Positions 8,765 to 18,127 are shown, numbered from the stretch's first letter. The stretch: DNA of 56,928 nucleotides from Candidatus Aenigmatarchaeota archaeon (GCA_026397315.1 JAPLVC010000007.1:109450-166377); one strand, 5' to 3'. Program-made: numbers and translations. Notes: a model not told the origin generated them from the sequence alone.

Positions 8765-9595
8765 TTACTCGCCGCTTTTTTTCAGGCTATGGTAAAAGCT
8801 CACCAGCGACGCCACCGAGAGCAATGCCAGGTATGTAGTCACGAGCGTCCGCACGAGCATGAAAGCGAACCCGTCAAGGGTCAGGCCCGTCTGCTGGGTC
8901 GTGAAAATGTAATACAACATCTCGGGCAATGAGCCTCCCAGCGATATGGAAATGTAAACTATGATGAACAACGCGAAGAACAGCAATGTATTCATTTTGT
9001 TCTTGGCGACTGTCTTCCACGACTTCTTCAGCGATTCCAGCGGACTCGCGTTTTCGAGCACGCAGAATGCCGGGGATAGATAAGTGAAAAACGCGGCCAC
9101 CGCGAAAACAACTATGCCGATAAGGAGCCACACGCCTCCGGCGGCGACCATGGCCAGTCCTTCGGCAGTTTCCATGACGGGCAATGCCATGGTCGTTAGG
9201 ACCATTCCTCCGAAGCATGCCGCTATTATGAGGAAGTATATCAGTGATAGAATCAGCATGGGGATGAACCTTTTTCTGGAAACTTCAAGGCTTTCAGTTA
9301 TGCCCTTCTTCTTGACCTTGTGGTAATGCGAGGCGTTGTCCATGTAAGCGGGGATGAGATAAATATTCACCACCCAGCCGAGAACGGCTATGGGGATTAT
9401 GTAAACCATGAAAGGCATGATGTTGGCAGGTATGATTGTGCCCTCGCTGGCGATGATGTCCGCCCCGAAATAGCCTGTCACAAACCATCCCGCCACGGCG
9501 AAAACAAGCTGCACGGCGAAAGCCAGCAGGAAGACGTCCTTCCTCAAAGGATACCTGACTGAATTGCTGAAAATCTTATTGAAATCCACGCCCAT
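8765..9595 (-). CDS. Polytopic membrane protein of unknown function
   Basis: A 276-residue protein with about six membrane segments. The N-terminus reads MGVDFNKIFSNSVRYPLRKDVFLL, and a cytoplasmic loop holds SLEVSRKRFIPMLILSLIY; a second amphipathic segment is LESLKKSWKTVAKNKMN. This architecture is like archaeal DUF4013-type proteins, but I cannot assign the family with certainty. It is divergent from the MBL-fold gene at 9675 with an AT-rich region between them. Confidence 0.65.
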   Translation of the reverse strand: MGVDFNKIFSNSVRYPLRKDVFLLAFAVQLVFAVAGWFVTGYFGADIIASEGTIIPANIMPFMVYIIPIAVLGWVVNIYLIPAYMDNASHYHKVKKKGITESLEVSRKRFIPMLILSLIYFLIIAACFGGMVLTTMALPVMETAEGLAMVAAGGVWLLIGIVVFAVAAFFTYLSPAFCVLENASPLESLKKSWKTVAKNKMNTLLFFALFIIVYISISLGGSLPEMLYYIFTTQQTGLTLDGFAFMLVRTLVTTYLALLSVASLVSFYHSLKKSGE

Positions 9596-9674
9596 AACAA
9601 CCCCTCACTTATGTTCTATATTTATATTACCCTTCTTAATATCTTTGACTAATCATAGTCACAGGCGTGATTAA

Positions 9675-10481
9675 ATGAAGATAACGTTCCTTGGCACCGC
9701 TGGTGGCCGCATACTCATAATGACGCAGATGCGGGCATCCGGCGGATGGATATTGGAGATGGACGGCGAGACGATTCACGTAGACCCCGGACCCGGCGCG
9801 CTCGTGAGGGCGAAGCAGTACGGAGTCGACCTGCGCAAACTGACGGCCATCGCGATATCGCACGCGCATCCTGACCACTACACTGACACGGAAATAATAA
9901 TAGAATCAATGACGAACGGCACTAGGAAAAAGCGCGGCATACTTCTGGGCAACGAGCACGCCATAAAAGGCGGTTCGGATTACAGGCAGGTCGTTTCACC
10001 TTTCCATTTGAGGCTTCTTGAAAAATACAGGGCGCTGGAGCCCGGCAAGATGATGAAAGTCGGCAGCATCGAGATAACCGCGACTCCCACGAAACACAGG
10101 GAGGAGAAGGGCATAGGCTTCGTGTTCCGCGGCTCGAAAACGCTCGGCTACGCCGGCGACGGTGAATATTTCGCGGGTATGGAAAGGCATTTCGAAGGCT
10201 GCGATTATCTCATTCTCAACGTCCTCAGGCCGAGGAGTGCCAACTGGCCGGGTCACATGAACACTGCGCAAGCGAAAGAGCTCATAAGCAAGGTCAGGCC
10301 CAAGCTCGTCATGATACAGCACTTCGGCATGCTGATGGTGAAAGCAGGTCCGGAGAAAGAAGCGAAATGGATCGAGGAGCAGACGGGCGTCAGGACCATC
10401 GCGGCGACGGACGGCATGAATATTGATCCGGAAAAGGCGCTGGCGTACGGCCTCGGCAAATGGGCTTCGGGAAAAAAGTAG
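9675..10481 (+). CDS. Metallo-beta-lactamase-fold hydrolase
   Basis: A 268-residue MBL-fold protein. The metal-binding motif HxHxDH is SHAHPDHYTD near residues 65-74; a later His is in TPTKHREEKG, an Asp in YAGDGEYF, and a final His in MIQHFGML. These match the binuclear zinc site of the RNase Z-like/YycJ group. The substrate cannot be deduced. The start is MKITFLGTAGG, typical of this fold's first strand. It converges with the kinase gene at 10494. Confidence 0.85.
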   Translation: MKITFLGTAGGRILIMTQMRASGGWILEMDGETIHVDPGPGALVRAKQYGVDLRKLTAIAISHAHPDHYTDTEIIIESMTNGTRKKRGILLGNEHAIKGGSDYRQVVSPFHLRLLEKYRALEPGKMMKVGSIEITATPTKHREEKGIGFVFRGSKTLGYAGDGEYFAGMERHFEGCDYLILNVLRPRSANWPGHMNTAQAKELISKVRPKLVMIQHFGMLMVKAGPEKEAKWIEEQTGVRTIAATDGMNIDPEKALAYGLGKWASGKK

Positions 10482-10493
10482 ATATAATAAATT

Positions 10494-11006
10494 TCAAATT
10501 TTTGCAGCAATTTCATCCGCATGTTTTTGCCATGTGCCGCTAGTATCGATGATGAAATGCTTCTCTTTTATCTGTTCAAAAGATTTCCTGAGTTTTTTGT
10601 AGATGGCGAAATCGGCGTCGCTGGCGCAGCAAGTCTTGCACCGCTTTGCTAGGCGCTCTCTTACGACGCTCTCGTCGCACACGACTTCGACTATGCACAG
10701 CTCGCTCTTCGTTTTTACCGCGAGTTCTTTGACATTTTCGCGCAGCTCTTTTTTGTAGAACGTGCCGTCGAGCAAGACGTTCCTGCCGTCCTTCAGCAAC
10801 ATGCCCGCCATGTTAAAGAGCATGGAATAAACCAGCGTCTTCTCGTCTTCCGTGTAGGCCGGATTGTCCAGCATCTCTTTCCTGATTATATCCGTGCTGA
10901 GAATGCGGGCGTCCGTTTTTTTCGCTATCGCTTCAGCGACTGTAGTCTTGCCCGTCCCGGGCAGGCCGCAGACCAGAATGAGCTTGGTTTTCTCATTCGC
11001 TTTCAT
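10494..11006 (-). CDS. P-loop kinase (AAA_33-type predicted kinase)
   Basis: A 170-residue small-molecule or polynucleotide kinase. The Walker A motif is GLPGTGKTT (about 14-22), followed by STDIIRKEM, and a lid-like segment holds RERLAKRCKTCC. Related proteins include zeta-toxin-like kinases and the polynucleotide kinase domain, so the substrate is uncertain. Its start overlaps the end of the GlmU-like gene by 14 bases, so it is the last gene of the leftward group that begins with the presenilin protease. Confidence 0.8.
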   Translation of the reverse strand: MKANEKTKLILVCGLPGTGKTTVAEAIAKKTDARILSTDIIRKEMLDNPAYTEDEKTLVYSMLFNMAGMLLKDGRNVLLDGTFYKKELRENVKELAVKTKSELCIVEVVCDESVVRERLAKRCKTCCASDADFAIYKKLRKSFEQIKEKHFIIDTSGTWQKHADEIAAKI

Positions 11007-12243
11007 GCGGCATCATGTCCTTATCCACGATTTCAGCTGGCCTGGTCGAGAGCGAAGGCCATATTTTTCTTCCCGGATAAATGGAAGTGTTTATGCCCGT
11101 GCGCACGTTGTCGCCGATGAAGGCGCCGAGCTTTTTCAGGCCAGTATGGATTTTCTTTCCGTTTACAATCGTCGCGTGCTCCTCGCCGTCGTGGCGATAA
11201 TCGGCGGTCACTGTGCCTGCCGCTATGTTGACGTTCTCGCCGACGACAGAGTGGCCTATGTAGCAGCTGTGCTTGGCCGTCGTGTTGTTCATGATTATCG
11301 AATCGACGACCTCGCCGCGGAAACGCACGCCGTTGCCCAGACAAGTGTCCGGCCTTATGTACGCGTTCGGACCTATGATGCAATTCTCTCCAATGTATGC
11401 AGGGCCTTCTATGTGGGTGCCGGAATGCACGATGGTTCCGGCGCCTATGTGGACGCTGCCTTTTATCGTCACATGCGCTTCTACACGGCCGAAAGTCCTG
11501 CCTTTCATGATGGCAAGGACGGATCTGTTCGCCACTAGCAAGTCCCATGGATAAACGATGGGAATCCAGTCCTTTGTGTAGAAGCAGCGTATGCGCATGG
11601 TTTTCGCCAGCTCGTTTACCGCGTCGGTGAGCTCGTACTCGCCGCGCTCCGACCTGCCGGTCTTTTTCAGCGCGTCGAAAATCCTGCTGTTGAGAACGTA
11701 AAAGCCCGTGTTGGCCATGCCGGACGAAACGTCGAATGGCTTCTCATTTATTTTTGTCAGGAAGCCGCCGTCCGTTTCCAGCATGCCAAAATCCGAAGGG
11801 TTGTCGACTTTCTGCCCCAGCATTGAAATGCCGTATGAGAAGCATTCAGCCATCGCTTCCTTCGGGTAAATATCGTCTCCCATCATGACCATGAATTTAT
11901 CGTCCTTCTCTATCAGCTTCTCGGCCTGCAGCAGTGCATGCCCCGTGCCCAGCGCCTGGTCCTGATCTGCATACGTTATTGAGATGTTGCCGTACCTGTT
12001 CCCGAGCTTGGTTTTTATCTGCTCGCTGCCGAAGCCCACGACAAGTATCGCGTCGCTGGCGATGCCTACGAGCGAATCAAGAACATGTTCTATTATCGTC
12101 TTACCTCCGACGAACAGGAGAGCCTTCGGCCTGTGAACCGTGAGCGGATATGTCCTGGTCGAGCGGCCGGCGCATAGGATGACTGCTTTCGCTTTTCTCA
12201 CGTGGTCGCTCCCTTTAAACAGTGCCATAGAACGAATTTTCAT
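10993..12243 (-). CDS. glmU: Bifunctional sugar-1-phosphate nucleotidylyltransferase / acetyltransferase (GlmU-like)
   Basis: The N-terminal Rossmann domain has the nucleotidyltransferase start AVILCAGRSTRTYPLT and KALLFVGGKTII, then MMGDDIYPKE with the metal-binding Asp. The C-terminal domain (about 240-400) is a left-handed beta-helix made of hexapeptide repeats such as VHIGAGTIVHSG and CYIGHSVVGENV. In archaea such proteins make UDP-GlcNAc or related activated sugars. The ATG overlaps the stop of dedA upstream (ATGA), supporting this start; ATG at 12228 is an alternative. Confidence 0.88.
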   Translation of the reverse strand: MKIRSMALFKGSDHVRKAKAVILCAGRSTRTYPLTVHRPKALLFVGGKTIIEHVLDSLVGIASDAILVVGFGSEQIKTKLGNRYGNISITYADQDQALGTGHALLQAEKLIEKDDKFMVMMGDDIYPKEAMAECFSYGISMLGQKVDNPSDFGMLETDGGFLTKINEKPFDVSSGMANTGFYVLNSRIFDALKKTGRSERGEYELTDAVNELAKTMRIRCFYTKDWIPIVYPWDLLVANRSVLAIMKGRTFGRVEAHVTIKGSVHIGAGTIVHSGTHIEGPAYIGENCIIGPNAYIRPDTCLGNGVRFRGEVVDSIIMNNTTAKHSCYIGHSVVGENVNIAAGTVTADYRHDGEEHATIVNGKKIHTGLKKLGAFIGDNVRTGINTSIYPGRKIWPSLSTRPAEIVDKDMMPHESE

Positions 12244-12908
12244 TCGCGGTTTTTTAAAGATTTTTTGCCTTTCGCTTTCAGACGTCTTCTTATCAGTTCG
12301 AACGCGAGAGGAGCGAATGATATCGCGATTATCGCTATCATGACCAGGGCGAAATTATCCCTGACCACCTGAATATTGCCGAAGAGATATCCGCCCGTAA
12401 GGAAAACGGCCACCCACGCTACCGCGCCCAGAATATTGTAGACTATGAAGCGCCTGTAGTTCATGGCGCCTATACCTGCGACGAACGGCGCGAACGTGCG
12501 GATAATGGGTATGAATCTCGCGAGCACTATGGTCTTGCCGCCGTACTTCTCGTAGAAGCGATGCGCGCGCTCGAGATGCTCCTTGTTCATGAAGCGCACG
12601 TTCTTCTTCGTGAAGACTTTCGGCCCGACGTAATGGCCGAGCCAGTAGTTCACGGTATCGCCTATTATGGCGGCGGCCGCCAGCGAGACGAATAGCAGGG
12701 CGAAGTCAAGCGAGCCGAGCGCCGCGAACGCGCCCGCTGCGAAAAGAAGCGAGTCGCCGGGCAGGAACGGTGCGACGACAAGACCAGTCTCGCAGAAAAT
12801 CACGGCAAAGAGAATGACGTATGTCCACGGACCAAACGTTGCTATCAGTATGTTGATATTCTGGTCCAAATGCAGCACGAACTCGGTAAAAAGCGTGATA
12901 ATGTCCAT
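12240..12908 (-). CDS. DedA / SNARE-associated (VTT domain) membrane protein
   Basis: A 222-residue protein with the DedA family marks: E-x6-PFLPGDSLLFAAG near residue 40, then FYEKYGGKTIVLARFIPIIRTFAPFVAGI near 120-150, and GAVAWVAVFLTGGYLFG. Characterised relatives act as lipid flippases or proton-dependent transporters for lipid carriers, which would fit its link to the nucleotide-sugar gene that overlaps it by 4 bases. It has about five or six membrane segments. It is 24 bases downstream of the presenilin gene on the same strand. Confidence 0.9.
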   Translation of the reverse strand: MDIITLFTEFVLHLDQNINILIATFGPWTYVILFAVIFCETGLVVAPFLPGDSLLFAAGAFAALGSLDFALLFVSLAAAAIIGDTVNYWLGHYVGPKVFTKKNVRFMNKEHLERAHRFYEKYGGKTIVLARFIPIIRTFAPFVAGIGAMNYRRFIVYNILGAVAWVAVFLTGGYLFGNIQVVRDNFALVMIAIIAISFAPLAFELIRRRLKAKGKKSLKNRE

Positions 12909-12932
12909 ACAAATCAGATGTCTTCCGCATAT

Positions 12933-13892
12933 TTAAGCGATTATGCCGGAGCCGAGAAGCCATAGGATTCCGTAGCCCGCGAGGCAGCCGGCTGTGATGA
13001 AAGGCATGGCCGGATAGAAGCGATCCTTCTTGGCGAACGCGAGCAGCGAGAAAAGCGCGATTGCGACGACGACCGGTATGATCAGCGCGTAAGCGAATGC
13101 GGTCGTCTTGGCGACGCTCATCTTTATCAGCGAGTCCATCACGACGCCCGCGAAAATGAGCGGGAATGCTATGTCACCGCCTCCGAGAATCGCGTTCCTG
13201 TATTCTACGCTAGCGACTTCCTTTTTGGCGGTTTTGGCGGTTTTTTTGCCCTTCACGGTCCTGGCGGCTTTGCTTAATCCTTTCTTCGCTTTCAGCTTGT
13301 ACGTGACGAACACGCCCGCGAAGGCGCGGCTCTTGGTCTGGAACTGTGCCATGGAAACCATGTGCTTCGACTTCCAAACCGCGAACACATCATAGACGGA
13401 AATCACAAGCAATAGTAGAGTCACCCAAAAAATGTTGAGATTTGGTACGAATATGATAGCTATGCCGGGGTAAATCAAAAGTTCGCTAACATTGTGAATT
13501 ATCATATTAGGTTTGAAAATTTTGAAAAACGCAAGGAAAATAGACACGGAGAAAGCTATTATCGGGTCGACAAAAACACCAAGTGTTACAGAACATGTCA
13601 TCCACACAGCGAAAAAGAACATGGCCTTCCATATCTTGAATTTCTTGAATTTCACCAACAGCAGTATAAGACCCGTGCCTATAAGTATTGCGGCAATCAT
13701 GTAAAGGAACATTCCCATGTCATATAACTGAGGCCTTTCGCCTATTGCTGTATCCGCATATTCAACTACAACTTCACCCTCTGGTGTATAGCCTATTCCT
13801 TTTATAGTGTAGCTGAGCGCGTAAAGGCCGATAACCTGCGACAGGAAGAATATCAGGATGATAATTAGCGTCACGGGAATCGTATGCTTCAT
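12933..13892 (-). CDS. Presenilin/signal-peptide-peptidase-type intramembrane aspartyl protease
   Basis: A 319-residue protein with about nine membrane segments. All three family motifs are visible: YD at residues 167-168 (VYDVFAVW), GGGD with catalytic Asp240 (LGGGDIAFPL), and PAMPF at 294-298 in place of PAL. A basic loop of about 45 residues (K/R-rich, 196-225) separates the two catalytic segments, as in archaeal homologues. I chose ATG 13892 because the protein then begins directly with a membrane segment. It is first in the leftward group with dedA, the GlmU-like gene and a kinase, and divergent from mgtC. Confidence 0.85.
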   Translation of the reverse strand: MKHTIPVTLIIILIFFLSQVIGLYALSYTIKGIGYTPEGEVVVEYADTAIGERPQLYDMGMFLYMIAAILIGTGLILLLVKFKKFKIWKAMFFFAVWMTCSVTLGVFVDPIIAFSVSIFLAFFKIFKPNMIIHNVSELLIYPGIAIIFVPNLNIFWVTLLLLVISVYDVFAVWKSKHMVSMAQFQTKSRAFAGVFVTYKLKAKKGLSKAARTVKGKKTAKTAKKEVASVEYRNAILGGGDIAFPLIFAGVVMDSLIKMSVAKTTAFAYALIIPVVVAIALFSLLAFAKKDRFYPAMPFITAGCLAGYGILWLLGSGIIA

Positions 13893-13943
13893 GAAAATAA
13901 TTGGGATGGAACGCTTATTAATCACTTTGAATAACAAAATATT

Positions 13944-14384
13944 ATGGCGTTTCTTTCTCCCCTGGAAATCGAGATCGTAGTGAAGCTGGTCGTCGCCGCG
14001 AGCCTCGGCCTAATACTGGGTTTCGAAAGGGAAATGCACAAAAGACCCGCTGGTTTGCGAACACACTCGCTTATCTGCATGGGCGCGGCACTGTTTACGG
14101 TTCTCTCCATGTCGATTGTCGGCGAAAACGTCGACGCCTCGAGGATAGCGGCCGGTATTGTGACGGGCATAGGCTTCATAGGCGGAGGCATGATATTCAA
14201 GTCCGACGACCGCGTCATCGGCCTGACAACAGCGGCGGAGATATGGGTCGTGGGCGCGATAGGCATCGCGGTCGGCGTGGGCTATTATTTCGCGGCGGGC
14301 GTGGCAACAGCGATTGTCCTTTTCATACTCGTGCCGCTCAAGCACCTGGCCGACGAGGCGAAAAGAAAAGCAATCCTCAAGTAG
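13944..14384 (+). CDS. MgtC/SapB-family membrane protein
   Basis: A 146-residue protein with four membrane segments. The MgtC/SapB signature is LGLILGFEREMHKRPAGLRTHSLICMGAALFT, followed by RIAAGIVTGIGFIGGGMIFK and LTTAAEIWVVGAIGIAVGVGYY. It lacks the C-terminal soluble ACT-like domain of true Salmonella MgtC, so the role (envelope homeostasis or ion-related) is uncertain. The gene has no ribosome-binding site and is likely leaderless, sharing a 51-base AT-rich divergent region with the presenilin protease. Confidence 0.88.
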   Translation: MAFLSPLEIEIVVKLVVAASLGLILGFEREMHKRPAGLRTHSLICMGAALFTVLSMSIVGENVDASRIAAGIVTGIGFIGGGMIFKSDDRVIGLTTAAEIWVVGAIGIAVGVGYYFAAGVATAIVLFILVPLKHLADEAKRKAILK

Positions 14385-14458
14385 CGTTTTTTAAGCAGTG
14401 CTCTTTATCAAATTATTAAATACGGAAAGCAAGATAGATTTTATTGCAGGTCGCGACC

Positions 14459-16870
14459 ATGCTGCCGAAAGACTACGATTTCAGGGAAAGTGAAGAGCGA
14501 TTGCAGAAGTTCTGGGAGCACGAGGGCGTTTTCAAGTTCAACCCGGAAAGCGAGATGCCAATCTTCGCTATCGATACTCCGCCTCCGACCGTTTCTGGCA
14601 AGATGCACTTGGGCCACGCATTCTCATATTCACAGCAGGATTTCGTCGTCCGCTTCAAGCGCATGAGCGGCTTCGAAATGTTCTACCCTTTCGGCACGGA
14701 CGACAACGGGCTCGCGACGATACGCCTGGTCGAGAAGATGACCGGCAAGAAGGAGAAGTTCATGTCGCGCAAGGAATTCATCGCTCTCGTCCTCGAGACG
14801 CTGAAGCAGATACGCCCTTCTTACGTGCGCGACTGGAAGCGCATAGGCATGAGCTGCGACTGGTCGATTTATTACACGACCATCGACGACCATTGCCGCC
14901 GCATCTCACAGAAGTCGTTCATCGACCTGTTCAAAAGCGGCCGGGTCTATCGCAAACGCACGCCTTTCATGTGGTGCCCTGAATGCCGCACTTCGATAGC
15001 GCAGGTGGAGCTTAAAGACGAGCAGAAAGAATCGCATTTTGTTTACATGAAATTCGACACGAGTATAGGCGAGCAGATAACCATCGCTACCACGAGACCT
15101 GAGCTGCTGCCGGCATGCGTCATGGTCCACGTCCATCCCAATGACGAGCGCTACAAAAAGTTCATCGGCGCGAAAGCGAAAATCCCGTTCTTCAACCGCG
15201 AGGTCGACATAATGGCGAATGCGGACGTCGACCCGGCATTCGGTTCCGGCGCTGTTTATCACTGCACGTTCGGCGACATGGACGACGTCGAATGGCTGGA
15301 GCGATACAAGATCCCGGCGATAGAGATAATGGGAAAAGACGGACGTTTGAACGAACTGGCTGGGAAATACGCCGGCCTGAAATCGAACGAGGCGAGAAAC
15401 GCCATAATCGACGACCTGAAGGCGGAGAACAGGATTGAGAAAATCGAAAAAATAACGCACGTCGTCAACACTCACGAGAGATGCGCGACGCCCATCGAGA
15501 TTCTCATGACAGAGCAGTGGTTCATCCGTTACATGGACCTTAAAGGCGATTTTCTCAAGGCGGGCAGCGAGATGAACTGGTTCCCTGCTTTCATGCGCTC
15601 GCGCTACGACAACTGGATAAAAGGCCTCAAATGGGACTGGAACGTTTCGCGCCAGCGCAGCTTCGGCGTCCCCGTACCCGTATGGTTCTGCGAGAAATGC
15701 GGCAATATCATGCTTCCGGAGGAGACTGACCTGCCAGTCGACCCGACTATAGACAAGCCGAAGCACGCATGCAAATGCGGTTCGCGCAGCTTCCACGGCG
15801 ATCCTGACGTCCTCGACACGTGGGCCACGTCGTCGCTCACGCCGCAAATCGCCGCGTCGCTGTACCCGCAGGCTTACGGCAGGCTTTATCCCATGTCCCT
15901 GCGGCCGCAGGCGCACGATATCATAACGTTCTGGCTTTTCAACACGGTCGTCAAGTCACGCATGCACAATAACGTGAACCCGTGGAATGACATCATGATT
16001 TCCGGATGGGCGCTCGACCCGAGCGGCAAGAAGATGAGCAAGTCAAAAGGGAATGTCGTCGAGCCGCAGGCGCTGATGGATAAATACGGCGCCGACGCAC
16101 TGCGCTTCTGGGCGGCCGGCTCGAAGCTCGGCGAGGACCTGGCGTACATGGAGAAAGACTTCGTCACGGGCAGCAAGTTCGTCACGAAGCTCTGGAACGC
16201 CTCGAAATTCGCGCTCATGCATCTTCAGGGCTACGAACCCGTCAAACCGGAGAAGTTCAGCGAAACGGACAAGTGGCTGCTCACGAAAATCAGCGACATC
16301 ATCAAAGTCTCGACCGAATCGTTCGAGAACTACGAGTATTCGCGCGCGAAAGCGGAGATAGACAATTTCTTCTGGCACACGTTCTGCGACTATTATCTCG
16401 AGATGGCGAAGGACAGGCTATACAACCCCAAGGATTACGAAGAATGGGAAATCAACTCAGCGAAGTTCACGCTTTACTACACGCTGCTTGCCGTGCTGAA
16501 GATAATCGCGCCCATCACGCCGCACATCACCGAGGAGATTTACCAGCATCATTTCAAGCGCACGGAAAAGCACAAGAGCATACATGTTTCCGAATGGCCG
16601 AAATACGACTCTTCGCTTGTCAACAAGAAATCCGAGGAAGCGGGGGACATCGCCACTGACGTGATAGCGGCCGTCAGGAAGTTCAAGTCGGCCAATGCGA
16701 TGCCCATGAACGCGCCGCTGCGCTACGTGACCGTCGATTCCGTCGCTGTGAAGCCGCTGCTCAGGGACATAGAGAAGACCATGAAAATCGAGAGCGTGCG
16801 CGTGGGCAGCGTCAAGGAAAAGACCATCGAGACGGAAAGATTCAAGCTCGCGCTCGAAATAATGAAATAA
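14459..16870 (+). CDS. valS: Valyl-tRNA synthetase
   Basis: A class I synthetase charging tRNA-Val, 803 residues, matching the archaeal length. HIGH is HLGH at residues 50-53 and KMSKS is KMSKSKGN near residue 525. The editing domain (about 180-330) carries ATTRPELLPACV. A CxxC...CxC zinc knuckle (CEKCGN, CKCGSR) sits before the second half of the catalytic domain. The C-terminal coiled-coil found in bacterial ValRS is absent or short. The start at 14459 follows GCAGG by about 8 bases; an in-frame TTG at 14444 is less likely. Confidence 0.95.
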   Translation: MLPKDYDFRESEERLQKFWEHEGVFKFNPESEMPIFAIDTPPPTVSGKMHLGHAFSYSQQDFVVRFKRMSGFEMFYPFGTDDNGLATIRLVEKMTGKKEKFMSRKEFIALVLETLKQIRPSYVRDWKRIGMSCDWSIYYTTIDDHCRRISQKSFIDLFKSGRVYRKRTPFMWCPECRTSIAQVELKDEQKESHFVYMKFDTSIGEQITIATTRPELLPACVMVHVHPNDERYKKFIGAKAKIPFFNREVDIMANADVDPAFGSGAVYHCTFGDMDDVEWLERYKIPAIEIMGKDGRLNELAGKYAGLKSNEARNAIIDDLKAENRIEKIEKITHVVNTHERCATPIEILMTEQWFIRYMDLKGDFLKAGSEMNWFPAFMRSRYDNWIKGLKWDWNVSRQRSFGVPVPVWFCEKCGNIMLPEETDLPVDPTIDKPKHACKCGSRSFHGDPDVLDTWATSSLTPQIAASLYPQAYGRLYPMSLRPQAHDIITFWLFNTVVKSRMHNNVNPWNDIMISGWALDPSGKKMSKSKGNVVEPQALMDKYGADALRFWAAGSKLGEDLAYMEKDFVTGSKFVTKLWNASKFALMHLQGYEPVKPEKFSETDKWLLTKISDIIKVSTESFENYEYSRAKAEIDNFFWHTFCDYYLEMAKDRLYNPKDYEEWEINSAKFTLYYTLLAVLKIIAPITPHITEEIYQHHFKRTEKHKSIHVSEWPKYDSSLVNKKSEEAGDIATDVIAAVRKFKSANAMPMNAPLRYVTVDSVAVKPLLRDIEKTMKIESVRVGSVKEKTIETERFKLALEIMK

Positions 16871-16892
16871 ACACAGTTAAAGGACAATATCG

Positions 16893-16904
16893 TTTTTTAA
16901 AATT
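16893..16904 (+). promoter_or_regulatory. TATA-like box for the 16923 gene
   Basis: TTTTTTAAAATT ending 18 bases before the ATG at 16923, with no ribosome-binding site; the leaderless pattern. Confidence 0.45.
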
Positions 16905-16922
16905 TGATTTCTTTCTACTTTT

Positions 16923-17648
16923 ATGGAGAATGCCAGCTTGGAATTCAACCCGCGCAAAGACATGTTTTACGATGGCACGGGACTGCCGTCAGTGAAGATA
17001 GAGAACTTCGACCGGATAAGCAGTAAACAGAAAAGACAGCTGAGACGGGCTGTGAAAGATTTTCTGGTGGAAAATGCAACAGGCGGCAAACGGGTAAGTG
17101 CCGATACTTTCAGCAGATTCGATGAATATAACGACATGGAATTTTGGAACGGCGGCTGGTTTAGAAATAGGGAACATTTGGCTGATTTGGAGAGAGACAC
17201 TGGGAATAAAGCGCATCTCATACTTCACGTTCCCGCCAAACCCGGCGAGGACACTGCTAAAATCTACGGGCGATTCCTGAAATATGCAAGAGACAGGATC
17301 GTATGCCAGAGGCCTGTCGACTACTCGAATGACATACAACCGAAAGTGGATGGAGATGGATACTTAATCCTCAACAGATCCTGGGGAAGCTTAACGCGGA
17401 AAGAAAAACGGCGTTTGAAAATGGACATAAAAACATACCTGAAAGATAACGTTTCGTACGGACGCGTGATAATTCCATGGTCGCACCCGGATTCAGCATG
17501 CGATTTCGTGGACTGGCATAAAGGACAAGGTCAGGTCATTGCTGACATAAAGGAAAATGACGGAACTCCTGAACTCAGGTTTTATTTCGGCAATAAATTG
17601 TGCGGGCCTTTTGCAAGAGGCTTCTTGTCATACGCACAGAACAGGTGA
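16923..17648 (+). CDS. Uncharacterised protein with two tandem copies of one domain
   Basis: A 241-residue soluble protein that appears to be an internal duplication. Copy 1 spans about residues 24-125 and copy 2 about 146-241. Both start with a basic helix (ISSKQKRQLRRAVKDFLVEN versus SLTRKEKRRLKMDIKTYLKDN), continue through G-R-V and Phe/Trp/Asp-rich strands, and end with YGRFLKYARDR versus FARGFLSYAQNR. The copies are diverged but collinear. The basic helices could bind nucleic acid, which is speculation. I do not recognise the family. Confidence 0.7.
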   Translation: MENASLEFNPRKDMFYDGTGLPSVKIENFDRISSKQKRQLRRAVKDFLVENATGGKRVSADTFSRFDEYNDMEFWNGGWFRNREHLADLERDTGNKAHLILHVPAKPGEDTAKIYGRFLKYARDRIVCQRPVDYSNDIQPKVDGDGYLILNRSWGSLTRKEKRRLKMDIKTYLKDNVSYGRVIIPWSHPDSACDFVDWHKGQGQVIADIKENDGTPELRFYFGNKLCGPFARGFLSYAQNR

Positions 17649-17651
17649 AAC

Positions 17652-17662
17652 GGTTTTAAAAT
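17652..17662 (+). promoter_or_regulatory. TATA-like box for the 17679 gene
   Basis: GGTTTTAAAAT, about 17-27 bases before the tandem ATGs at 17679 and 17682, with no ribosome-binding site. Confidence 0.5.
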
Positions 17663-17678
17663 CCCGTTCCAATTTTAA

Positions 17679-18059
17679 ATGATGAGACTTTTTGTTTTCG
17701 CTGTGGTCTGCATCATTATTCTGGTGATAGCTGCGCATCCGGCCCGCGCCGAAGACCCGGCCTGTAAAGAAGGGGAGCGCAGAATATGCGGCATCGACAC
17801 TGGCATCTGCGAACCGGGCAGGTCGACCTGCAGGGACGGCGTCTGGGGCGCCTGCGATGGCGGAATCTGGCCTAAGGACAGCGAAACGTGCGGCAACTCG
17901 CTTGACGACAACTGCGACGGAGCGATAGACGAGAACTGCTTCCCATGGACTTCTTTCGTACTTATCGGCATAGGCATGCTGTTTCTGGGCATAGGCATGA
18001 TTTACATGCAGAAGAACAAGGGCGAGCGCATGCTGAGCGATGGTGTGAGCAAGGATTAA
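17679..18059 (+). CDS. Secreted, membrane-anchored MopE-motif protein
   Basis: A 126-residue protein with an N-terminal signal peptide (cleavage probably after AHPARA, about residue 24), a Cys-rich outside domain and a C-terminal membrane segment (about 90-110) with a short basic tail. The outside part has the putative metal-binding motif ETCGNSLDDNCDGAIDENC, known from MopE-type proteins, and paired cysteines before it (C-x8-C, C-x6-C). The same motif occurs in the big subtilase at 52635. A role at the cell surface, perhaps calcium-binding, is plausible but unproven. Confidence 0.7.
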   Translation: MMRLFVFAVVCIIILVIAAHPARAEDPACKEGERRICGIDTGICEPGRSTCRDGVWGACDGGIWPKDSETCGNSLDDNCDGAIDENCFPWTSFVLIGIGMLFLGIGMIYMQKNKGERMLSDGVSKD

Positions 18060-18127
18060 CGCGCACGCGACAGAAACCCTAAAAAGCGGCGTATGCTGCC
18101 GGTTTCCAGAGAAACTTTAAATAACCT

